From contig CM060890.1 of NCBI GenBank assembly GCA_030762935.1, positions 151,376,129 to 151,440,128 on the forward strand: a stretch of 64,000 nucleotides of DNA. The letters run 5' to 3'. Positions 54,116 through 64,000 of this stretch are shown here, piece after piece (within the stretch, counting starts at the first letter, position 1; each line of letters begins with the position of its first letter). Under the pieces are notes generated by a model that was not told the DNA's origin, made no database searches, and saw only the letters and a program-made list of their open reading frames with translations. The position numbers were made by a program, and so were the translations under genes. The stretch is from Hymenopus coronatus (taxonomy: Eukaryota; Arthropoda; Insecta; Mantodea; Hymenopodidae).

Positions 54116-56095
54116 AATATGGGTTGATACTGGTCTATAACAATCACGCAAGGTGTCGCCACAAGATTATCAGGAATATGCTTTGATACTGGTCTATAAC
54201 AATCACACAAGGTGTCGCCACAAGATTATCAGGAATATGGGTTGATACTGGTCTATAACAATCACGCAAGGTGTCGCCACAAGATTATCAGGAATATGGG
54301 TTGATACTGGCCTATAACAATCACACAGGGTGTCACCTTTACCTGTTCAGGAATATGGGTTGATACTGGCCTATAACAATCACACAGGGTGTCACCTTAA
54401 CCTTATCAGGAATATGGGTTGATACTGGTCTATAACAATCACGCAAGGTGTCACCTTAACCTGTTCAGGAATATGGGTTGATACTGGCCTATAACAATCA
54501 CACAAGCTGCCACCTTAACCTTTTCAGGAATATGGGTTGATACTGGCCTATAACAATCACACAAGGTGTCACCTTAACCTTTTCAGGAATATGGGTTGAT
54601 ACTGGTCTATAACAATCACGCAAGGTGTCGCCACAAGATTATCAGGAATATGCTTTGATACTGGTCTATAACAATCACACAAGGTGTCGCCACAAGATTA
54701 TCAGGAATATGGGTTGATACTGGTCTATAACAATCACACAAGGTGTCGCCAAAAGATTATCAGGAATATGGGTTGATACTGGTCTATAACAATCACGCAA
54801 GGTGTCGCCACAAGATTATCAGGAATATGGGTTGATACTGGCCTATAACAATCACACAGGGTGTCACCTTAACCTGTTCAGGAATATGGGTTGATACTGG
54901 CCTATAACAATCACACAGGGTGTCACCTTAACCTGTTCAGGAATATGGGTTGATACTGGTCTATAACAATCACGCAAGGTGTCACCTTAACCTGTTTAGG
55001 AATATGGGTTGATACTGGCCTATAACAATCACACAGGGTGTCACCTTAACCTGTTCAGGAATATGCTTTGATACTGGTCTATAACAATCACGCAAGGTGT
55101 CACCTTAACCTGTTCAGGAATATGGGTTGATACTGACCTATAACAATCACACGAAGTGTCACCATAACCTTTTAAGGAATATGGCTTGATACTGGCCTGT
55201 AACAATCACACAAGGTGTCACCTTAACCTTTTCAGGGTTATAGGTTGATACTGGCCTATAACAATCACACAAGATGTCACCTTAACATTTACAGGGTTAT
55301 AGGTTGATACTGGCCTGTAACAACCACACAAGGTGTCACCTTAACCTTTTCGGGTTATAGGTTGATACTGGCCTGTAACAATCACACAAGGTGTCACCTT
55401 AACCTTTTCAGGGTTATAGGTTGATACTGGCCTATAACAATCACACAAGATGTCACCTTAACATTTTCAGGAATATGGGATGACACTGGCCTATAACAAT
55501 CACATTAGGTACACCACAACATTTTCAGGAATATGGGTTGATACTGGCCTATAACAATCACACGAAGTGTCACCATAACCTTTTCAGGGTTATAGGTTGA
55601 TACTGGCCTATAACAATCACACAAGGTGTCACCTTAACCTTTTCAGGGTTATAGGTTGATACTGGCCTATAACAATCACACAAGATGTCACCTTAACATT
55701 TTCAGGAATATGGGATGACACTGGCCTATAACAATCACATTAGGGACACCACAACATTTTCAGGAATATGGGTTGATACTGGCCTATAACAATCACACAA
55801 GTTGTCACCTTAAACTTTTCAGGAATATGGGTTGATACTGGCCTATAACAATCGCACAAGTTGCCACCACAACCTTTTCAGGAATATGGGTTGATACTGA
55901 CCTATAACAATCACACAAGGTGCCAGCACAACATTTTAAGGAATATGGGTTGATACTGGCCTATAACAATCACACAAGCTGACTCCTTAACCTTTTCAGG
56001 AATATGGGTTGATACTGGCCTATAACAATCACACAAGGTGTCACCTTAATCTTTTCCGGAATATATGTTGATACTGGCCTATAACAATCACACAA
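54116..56095. repeat. Block N-Q
   Basis: N runs at about 54135-54300 and 54605-54830 around an acaagctgccacc monomer near 54501. The Q section is longer than elsewhere: gggttatagg monomers, a cattaggtacacc monomer near 55501, more gggttatagg monomers, then a cattagggacacc monomer near 55737. acaagctgactcc is near 55973. Confidence 0.83.
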
Positions 56096-56890
56096 GGTAT
56101 CACCTTAACCTGTTCAGGAATATGGGTGATACTGGCCTATAACAATCACACAAGGTATCACCTTAACCTGTTCAGGAATATGGGTGATACTGGCCTATAA
56201 CAATCACACAAGGTGTCACCTTAACCTGTTCAGGAATATGGGTGATACTGGCCTATAACAATCACACAAGGTATCACCTTAACCTGTTCAGGAATATGGG
56301 TGATACTGGCCTATAACAATCACACAAGGTATCACCTTAACCTGTTCAGGAATATGGGTGATACTGGCCTATAACAATCACACAAGGTGTCACCTTAACC
56401 TGTTAGGGAATATGGGTTGATACTGGCCTATAACAATCACACAAAGTGTCACCATAACCTTTTAAGGAATATGGATTGATACTGGCCTATAACAATCACA
56501 CAGGGTGTCAGCTTAACCTTTTCAGGATTATGGGTTGATACTGGCCTATAACAATCACAAAAGCTGCCACCTTAACCTTTGCAGGAATAAGACTTGATAC
56601 TGGCCTATAACAATTTCACAAGGTGTCACCACAACATTTTCAGGAATATGGGTTGATACTGGCCTATAACAATCACACAAGCCTCCACCTTAACGTTTTC
56701 AGAAATATGTGTTGATACTGGCCTTAACAATCATACCAGGTGTCACCTTAATCTTTTCCGGAATATGGGTTGATACTGGCCTATAACAATCACACAAGGT
56801 GTCACCTTAACCTTTTCAGGAATATGGGTTGATACTGGCCTATAACAATCACACAAGGTGTCACCTTAATCTTTTCCGGAATATTGGTTG
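56096..56890. repeat. Block T
   Basis: Six shortened gggtgatactgg monomers (56117-56400), then ttagggaatatg, caggattatggg, gaataagacttg, aatttcacaagg and acaagcctccacc monomers. The gggtgattatggcc form is absent, which suggests local homogenisation of the run. Confidence 0.85.
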
Positions 56891-59185
56891 ATACTGGCCT
56901 ATAATAATCACACAAGGTGTCACCTTAACCTGTTCAGGAATATGGGTTGATACTGGCCTTAACAATCACACAGGGTGTCACCTTAACCTGTTCAGTAATA
57001 TGGGTTGATACTGGCCTATAATAATCACACAAGGTGTCACCTTAACCTGTTCAGTAATATGGGTTGATACCGGCCTATAAAAATCACACAGGGTGTCACC
57101 TTAACCTGTTCAGTAATATGGGTTGATACTGGCCTATAACAATCACACAGGGTGTCACCTTAACCTGTTCAGTAATATGGGTTGATACTGGCCTATAATA
57201 ATCACACAAGGTGTCACCTTAACCTGTTCAGTAATATGGGTTGATACTGGCCTATAACAATCACACAGGGTGTCACCTTAACCTGTTCAGTAATATGGGT
57301 TGATACTGGCCTATAACAATCACACAATCTGTCACAACAACATTTTCAGGAATATGGGTTTATACGGGCCTCTAATAATCACACAAGGTGTCACCTTAAC
57401 CTTTTCAGCAATATGGGTTGATACTGGCCTATACCAATCACACAAGGTGTCCCCACCACATTTTCAGGAATATGGGTTGATACTGGCCTATACCAATCAC
57501 ACAAGGTGTCCCCACCATATTTTCAGGAATATGGGTTGATACTGGCCTATAACAAACACACGAAGTGTCACCATAACCTTTTAAGGAATATGGCTTGATA
57601 CTGGCCTATAACCATCACACAAGGTGTCACCTTAACCTTTTCAGGGTTATAGGTTGATACTGGCCTATAACAATCACACAAGATGTCACCTTAACATTTT
57701 CAGGAATATGGGATGACACTGGCCTATAACAATCACATTAGGTACACCCCAACATTTTCAGGAATATGGGTTGATACTGGCCTATAACAATCACACAAGG
57801 TGCCACCACAACATTTTCAGGAATATAGGATGATACTGTCCTATAGCAATCACACAAGTTGTCACCTTAAACATTTCAGGAATATGGCTTGATACTGGCC
57901 TATAAAAATCACAAAAGGTGCCACCACAACATTTTCAGGAATATGGGTTGATACTGGCCTATAACAATCGCACAAGTTGCCACCACAACCTTTTCAGGAA
58001 TATGGGTTGATACTGGCCTATAACAATCACACAAGGTGCCAGCACAACATTTTCAGGAATATGGGTTGATACTGGCCTATAACAATCGCACAAGTTGCCA
58101 CCACAACCTTTTCAGGAGTATGGCTTGATACTGGCCTATAACAATCACACAAGGTGCCAGCACAACATTTTCAGGAATATGGGTTGATACTGGCCTATAA
58201 CAATCACACAAGGTGTCACCACAACCTTTTCAGGAATATGAGTTGATACTGGCATATTATAATTACGCAAGGTGTCACCACAACCTTTTCAGGAATATGG
58301 TTTGATACTGGCCTATAACATTCACACAAGGTGTCACCACAACCTTTTCAGGAATATGGGTTGATACTGGCCTATAACAATCACACAAGGTGCCAGCACA
58401 ACATTTTCAGGAATATGGGTTGATACTGGCCTATAACAATCACACAAGGTGTCACCACAACCTTTTCAGGAATATGGGTTGATACTGGCATATTATAATT
58501 ACGCAAGGTGTCACCACAACCTTTTCAGGAATATGGTTTGATACTGGCCTATAACATTCACACAAGGTGTCACCTTAACCTTTTCATGAATATGGGTTGA
58601 TACTGGCCTATAACAATCACACAAGGTGTCAGCACAACATTTTCCGGAATATGGGTTGATACTTGCCTATAACAATCACGTAAGGTGTCACCTTAACCTT
58701 TTCAGAAATATGGGTTGATACTGGCCTATAACAACCACACAAGGTGTCAACACAACCTTTTTAAGGAATATGGGTTGATACTTGCCTATAACTATCACAC
58801 AAGGTATCACCACAACCTTCTCAGGAATATGCGTTAATACTGGCCTATAACAATCACACAAGGTGCCACCACAACGTTTTCAGGAATATGGGTTGATACT
58901 GGCCTATAACAATCACACAAAGTGTCACCACAATATATTCAGGAGTATGGGTAGATACAGGGCTATAACAATCACACAAAATGCCACCTTAAACTTTACA
59001 GGAATATGGGTTGTTACTGGCCTATAACAATCAAACAAGCTCTCCCCACAACATTTTCAGGAATATGGGTTGATACCGGCCTATAACAAACACACAAGGT
59101 GTCACCTTAACCTTTTCAGGAATATGGGTTGATACTGGCCTATACCAATCACACAAGGTGTCACCTTAACCTTTTCAGGAATATG
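56891..59185. repeat. Block C-L, subtype after T
   Basis: ggccttaacaatc near 56956, cctataaaaatcacac near 57073, gggcctctaat at 57366, a ttttaagg step near 57580, cattaggtacacc near 57734 and gggtagatacagg near 58946. A four-monomer piece is duplicated: catattataattacgc at 58253 and 58489, offset 236. Confidence 0.85.
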
Positions 59186-61249
59186 GGTTGATACTGGTCT
59201 ATAACAATCACGCAAGGTGTCACCACAAGATTATCAGGAATATGCTTTGATACTGGTCTATAACAATCACGCAAGGTGTCGCCACAAGATTATCAGGAAT
59301 ATGCTTTGATACTGGTCTATAACAATCACACAAGTTGTCGCCACAAGATTATCAGGAATATGGGTTGATACTGGTCTATAACAATCACACAAGGTGTCGC
59401 CACAAGATTATCAGGAATATGGGTTGATACTGGCCTATAACAATCACACAGGGTGTCACCTTAACCTGTTCAGGAATATGGGATGATACTGGCCTATAAC
59501 AATCACACAGGGTGTCACCTTAACCTGTTCAGGAATATGGGTTGATACTGGTCTATAACAATCACGCAAGGTGTCACCACAAGATTATCAGGAATATGCT
59601 TTGATACTGGTCTATAACAATCACACAAGGTGTCGCCACAAGATTATCAGGAATATGGGTTGATACTGGTCTATAACAATCACGCAAGGTGTCGCCACAA
59701 GATTATCAGGAATATGCTTTGATACTGGTCTATAACAATCACAAAAGGTGTCGCCACAAGATTATCAGGAATATGGGTTGATACTGGTCTATAACAATCA
59801 CGCAAGATGTCGCCACAAGATTATCAGGAATATGCTTTGATACTGGTCTATAACAATCACACAAGGTGTCGCCACAAGATTATCAGGAATATGGGTTGAT
59901 ACTGGCCTATAACAATCACACAAGGTGTCGCCACAAGATTATCAGGAATATGGGTTGATACTGGTCTATAACAATCACACAAGGTGTCGCCACAAGATTA
60001 TCAGGAATATGGGTTGATACTGGTCTATAACAATCACGCAAGGTGTCGCCACAAGATTATCAGGAATATGCTTTGATACTGGTCTATAACAATCACACAA
60101 GGTGTCGCCACAAGATTATCAGGAATATGGGTTGATACTGGTCTATAACAATCACACAAGGTGTCGCCACAAGATTATCAGGAATATGCTTTGATACTGG
60201 TCTATAACAATCACGCAAGGTGTCGCCACAAGGTTATCAGGAATATGGGTTGATACTGGTCTATAACAATCACACAGGGTGTCACCTTAACCTGTTCAGG
60301 AATATGGGTTGATACTGGTCTATAACAATCACGCAAGGAGTCGCCACAAGATTATCAGGAATATGCTTTGATACTGGTCTATAACAATCACGCAAGGTGT
60401 CGCCAGAAGATTATCAGGAATATGCTTTGATACTGGCCTATAACAATCACACAGGGTGTCACCTTAACCTGTTCAGGAATATGGGTTGATACTGGCCTAT
60501 AACAATCACACAGGGTGTCACCTTAACCTGTTCAGGAATATGGGTTGATACTGGTCTATAACAATCACGCAAGGTGTCACCTTAACCTGTTCAGGAATAT
60601 GGGTTGATACTGACCTATAACAATCACACGAAGTGTCACCATAACCTTTTAAGGAATATGGCTTGATACTGGCCTGTAACAATCACACAAGGTGTCACCT
60701 TAACCTTTTCAGGGTTATAGGTTGATACTGGCCTATAACAATCACACAAGATGTCACCTTAACATTTTCAGGGTTATAGGTTGATACTGGCCTGTAAAAA
60801 CCACACAAGGTGTCACCTTAACCTTTTCAGGGTTATAGGTTGATACTGGCCTATAACAATCACACAAGATGTCACCTTAACATTTTCAGGAATATGGGAT
60901 GACACTGGCCTATAACAATCACATTAGGTACACCACAACATTTTCAGGAATATGGGTTGATACTGGCCTTTAATAATCACACAAGGTGTCACCTTAAACT
61001 TATCAGGAATATGGCTTGATACTGGCCTATAAAAATCATAAAAGGTGCCACCACAACATTTTCAGGAATATGGTTTGATACAGGCCTATAAGAATCGCAC
61101 AAGTTGCCACCACAATCTTTTCAGGAATATGGGTTGATACTGGCCTATAACAATCACACAAGGTGCCAGCACAACATTTTAAGGAATATGGGTTGATACT
61201 GGCCTATAACAATCACACAAGGTGTCACCTTAACCTTTTCAGGAATAAT
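59186..61249. repeat. Block N-R (long form)
   Basis: An N run to about 60430 with gggatgatactgg near 59481, acaaaaggtgtcgcc near 59742 and gtcgccagaagattatc near 60399. cttaacctgttcagg, cacgaagtgtcaccat, gggttatagg, cattaggtacacc, aaaaatcataaaagg and ttttaagg monomers follow. Confidence 0.84.
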
Positions 61250-62730
61250 GGTTGATACTGGCCTATAACAGTCATACAAGGTGTCCCCACAACATTTTCA
61301 GGCATATGGGTTGATACTGGCCTATAACAATCACACAAGGTGTCACCACAACCTTTTCAGGAATATGGGTTGAAACTGCCCTATAACAATCACACAAGCT
61401 GTCACAACAACATTTTCAGGCATATGGGATGTTACTGTGCTATAACAATCACACAAATTGTCACCTTAACCTGTTCAGGTAAATGGGTGCATACTGGCCT
61501 TTAAGAATCATACAAGCAGCCACCTAAGCGTTTTCAGGAGTGTGGGTTGATACTGGCCTATAGCAATCACACAAGATGTCACCTTAACCTGTTCAAGAAT
61601 ATGGGTTGATACTGGTCTATAACAATCACACAAGGTGTCACCTTAACATTTTCAGGAATATGGGTTGATACTGGCCTATAACAATCACACAAGCTGCCAC
61701 CTTAACCTTTTCAGGAATATGGGTTGATACTGGCCTATAACTATCACACAAGCTGTCACCACAACATTTTCAGGAATATGGGTTGATACTGGCCTATAAC
61801 AATCACACAAGGTGCCACCACATTGTTTTCAGGAATATGGGTTGATACTTGCCTATAACAATCACACACGAAGTCACCTTAACCTTTTCAGGAATATGGG
61901 TTGATACTTGCCTATAACAATCACACACAAAGTCACCTTAACCTTTTCAGGAATAATGGTTGATACTGGCCTATAACAATCATACAAGGTGTCCCCACAA
62001 CATTTTCAGGCATATGGGTTGATACTGGCCTATAACAATCACACAAGGTGTCACCACAACCTTTTCAGGAATATGGGTTGTTACTGCCCTATAAAAATCA
62101 CACAAGCTGTCACAACAACATTTTCAGGCATATGGGTTGATACTGTGCTATAACAATCACACAAATTGTCACCTTAACCTGTTCAGGTAAATGGGTGCAT
62201 ACTGGCCTTTAAGAATGATACAAGCAGCCACCTAAGCGTTTTCAGGAGTATGGGTTGATACTGGCCTATAGCAATCACACAAGATGTCACCTTAACCTGT
62301 TCAAGAATATGGGTTGATACTGGTCTATAACAATCACACAAGGTGTCACCTTAACATTTTCAGGAATATGAGTTGATATTGGCCTATAACAATCACACAA
62401 GGTGTCACCTTAACCTGTTCAGGAATATGGGTTGATACTGGCCTATAGCAATCACACAAGCTGCCACCTTAACCTTTTCAGGAATATGGGTTGATACTGG
62501 CCTATAACAATCACACAAGTTGCCACCACAACATTTTCAGGAATATGGGTTGATACTGGCCTATAACAATCACACAAGCTGCCACCTTAACCTTTTCAGG
62601 AATATGGGTTGATACTGGCCTATAACTATCACACAAGCTGTCACCACAACATTTTCAGGAATATGGGTTGATACTGGCCTATAACAATCACACAAGGTGC
62701 CACCACATTGTTTTCAGGAATATGGGTTGA
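61250..62730. repeat. Block S: 708-bp unit plus an extended unit
   Basis: caggaataatgg lies at 61240 and 61948 (12 monomers; duplicated cacacacgaagtcacc-type monomer, the second reading cacacaaagtcacc near 61924). The second unit has about four extra monomers near 62370-62600, including gagttgatattggcc near 62370. Confidence 0.84.
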
Positions 62731-63420
62731 TACTTGCCTATAACAATCACACACGAAGTCACCTTAACCTTTTCAGGAATATGGGTTGATACTTGCCTAT
62801 AACAATCACACACGAAGTCACCTTAACCTTTTCAGGAATATGGGTTGATACTGGCCTATAATAATCACACAGGGTGTCACCTTAACCTTTTCAGGAATAT
62901 GGGTTGATACTGGCCTATAACAACCACACAAGGTGTCACCTTAACCTTTTCAGGAATATGGGTTGATACTGGCCTATAATAATCACAGAAGGTGTCACCA
63001 CACCTTTTCAGGAATAAGGGTTGATACTGGCCTATAACAATCACACAAGGTGCCATCACAACCTTTTCAGGAATATGCATTGATACTGGCCTATAACAAT
63101 CACACAAGGTGTCCCCAAAACATTTTTAGGAATATGGGTAAATACTGGCGTATAACAATCACACACGAAGTCACCTTAACCTTTTCAGGAATATGGGTTG
63201 ATACTGGCCTTTAATAATCATACAAGGTGTCACCACAACCTTTTCGGGAATATGAGTTGCTACTGGCCTATAACATTCACACAAGTGTCGCCACAACCTT
63301 TTCAGGAATATGGGTTGATACTGGCCTATAACATTTACACAAGTGTCACCACAAGATTATCAGGAATATGGGTTGATACTGGCCTATAACATTCACACAA
63401 GCTGTCACCTTAACCTTTTG
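62731..63420. repeat. Block B with gcattgatac
   Basis: Full series with gcattgatac near 63078, gggtaaatactggcg near 63136, and two cattcacacaagtg-type monomers, one reading catttacacaagtg near 63332. It ends in ttttgaggaat near 63416. Confidence 0.84.
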
Positions 63421-64000
63421 AGGAATATGGGTTGATACCGGCCTATAACAATCACACAGGGCGTCAACTTAACCTGTTCAGTAATATGGGTTGATACTGG
63501 CCTATAATAATCACACAAGGTGTCACCTTAACCTGTTCAGGAATATGGGTTGATACTGGCCTCAACAATCACACAGGGTGTCACCTTAACCTGTTCAGTA
63601 ATATGGGTTGATACTGGCCTATAATAATCACACAAGGTGTCACCTTAACCTGTTCAGTAATATGGGTTGATACCGGCCTATAACAATCACACAGGGTGTC
63701 ACCTTAACCTGTTCAATAATATGGGTTGATACTGGCCTATAACAATCACACAGGGTGTCACCTTAACCTGTTCAGTAATATGGGTTGATACTGGCCTATA
63801 ATAATCACACAAGGTGTCACCTTAACCTGTTCAGTAATATGGGTTGATACTGGCCTATAACAATCACACAAGGTGTCACCTTAACCTGTTCAGTAATATG
63901 GGTTGATACTGGCCTATAACAATCACACAATCTGTCACAACAACATTTTCAGGAATATGGGTTGATACGGGACTCTAATAATCACACAAGGTGTCACCTT
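63421..64000. repeat. Block C-L, subtype after B, left part
   Basis: acagggcgtcaac near 63457, cctcaacaatc near 63561 and alternating cagtaatatggg monomers; gggactctaat at 63969 replaces the gggcctctaat seen in the other eleven copies. The window ends inside the block, so the array continues beyond it. Confidence 0.85.

Larger units (their letters stand above)
49443..62876. repeat. Core higher-order unit, copy gamma
   Basis: B landmark to B landmark is 13,434 bp, in the order B, C-L, B, C-L, N-Q, T, C-L, N-R, S. Removing the 2,178-bp B-C-L repeat gives 11,256 bp. This copy shows the core order most clearly, with both C-L positions nearly full length. Confidence 0.75.
1..64000. repeat. 59-bp satellite DNA array filling the window
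   Basis: The entire window is a head-to-tail tandem array of a monomer of about 59 bp; 16921-16979 is a consensus-like copy. Nearly every monomer keeps the landmarks ggaatatgggttgatactgg, cctataacaatcacaca and an end such as ggtgtcaccttaacc. The most variable part is the last third: ggtgtcacc, ggtgccacc, gtcgccacaagattatc, gtccccaccac. Lengths of 57, 58 and 60 bp occur. All monomers I read run in the same direction, and nothing interrupts them. The forward ATG in the consensus is followed by GGT TGA, so it is closed after two codons. I do not recognise the family, and it matches no well-known satellite monomer length that I can recall. The setting is probably eukaryotic heterochromatin (inference). 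Confidence 0.97.

Noticed and set aside
1..64000. CRISPR array
   Set aside because: Repeats are contiguous with no unique spacers, and variation is spread through the monomer. There are no cas genes.
1..64000. Iterons of a plasmid or phage origin
   Set aside because: Iteron sets are short and lie beside a replication gene. Here about a thousand monomers fill 64 kb with no gene.
1..64000. TATA box or bacterial -10 element in cctataac
   Set aside because: It occurs in almost every monomer and has no downstream gene; it is part of the repeat.
1..64000. Human satellite II/III, because ggaat occurs in every monomer
   Set aside because: The 5-bp GGAAT unit occurs once per 59 bp and is not tandem; the rest of the monomer is unrelated. 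The length also does not fit 171-bp alpha satellite.
1..64000. Transposon, retroelement, tRNA or rRNA within the array
   Set aside because: I found no stretch departing from the monomer pattern long enough to hold one.

Overview
The whole 64 kb window is one uninterrupted tandem-repeat (satellite) array. I see no protein gene, RNA gene, mobile element, CRISPR array or stretch of unique sequence. The monomer is about 59 bp; a consensus-like copy lies at 16921-16979. At 59 bp each, roughly 1,080 monomers follow one another head to tail, all in the same orientation. Variants of 57, 58 and 60 bp account for the small length residuals of the larger repeats. The consensus monomer has 24 G/C in 59 bases (about 41%). 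Such an array suggests nuclear heterochromatin of a eukaryote (centromeric, pericentromeric, subtelomeric or sex-chromosome), read from a long-read assembly. I do not recognise the monomer and cannot name the species.

Monomer variants are ordered, so the array has higher-order structure. I use five block names. Block B carries gggtaaatactggcg. Block C-L starts with cagtaatatggg two-monomer repeats, continues through gggcctctaat and catattataattacgc, and ends with the cagggctataac and gatattgcc monomers. Block N-Q/R carries runs of gccacaagattatc monomers, then cacgaagtgtcaccat and gggttatagg monomers. Block T contains monomers shortened to gggtgatactgg. Block S carries aataatggttg, caggcatatggg and aagcagccacctaagcg, and is itself two copies of a 10-12-monomer unit.

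From about 12.1 kb rightward the order is B, C-L, N-Q, T, C-L, N-R, S, then B again. This core unit is about 10.4-11.3 kb. Each copy has been enlarged by a different internal tandem duplication. The copy at 12.25-26.9 kb has a 4,301-bp duplication. After it comes a 5,600-bp duplication that contains a 2,298-bp one. The copy at 34.8-49.4 kb has a repeated B-C-L section and a 3,362-bp duplication. The copy at 49.4-62.9 kb has a 2,178-bp repeat of B-C-L. The left 8.2 kb is a rearranged derivative, built from a 4,546-bp unit (N-Q, S, C-L) in which S is fused directly to C-L. The two C-L positions in the core unit have different diagnostic bases, so the unit is a diverged dimer with alternating linkers (T versus S-B).

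Several duplication or deletion joints fall inside single chimeric monomers. This is what unequal exchange between aligned 59-bp monomers would produce. The short reading frames in the array (61-81 codons) are by-products of the repeat: they start on TTG or GTG, and 59 is not a multiple of 3. Near-identical copies could also reflect assembly expansion or collapse, which the sequence alone cannot settle.
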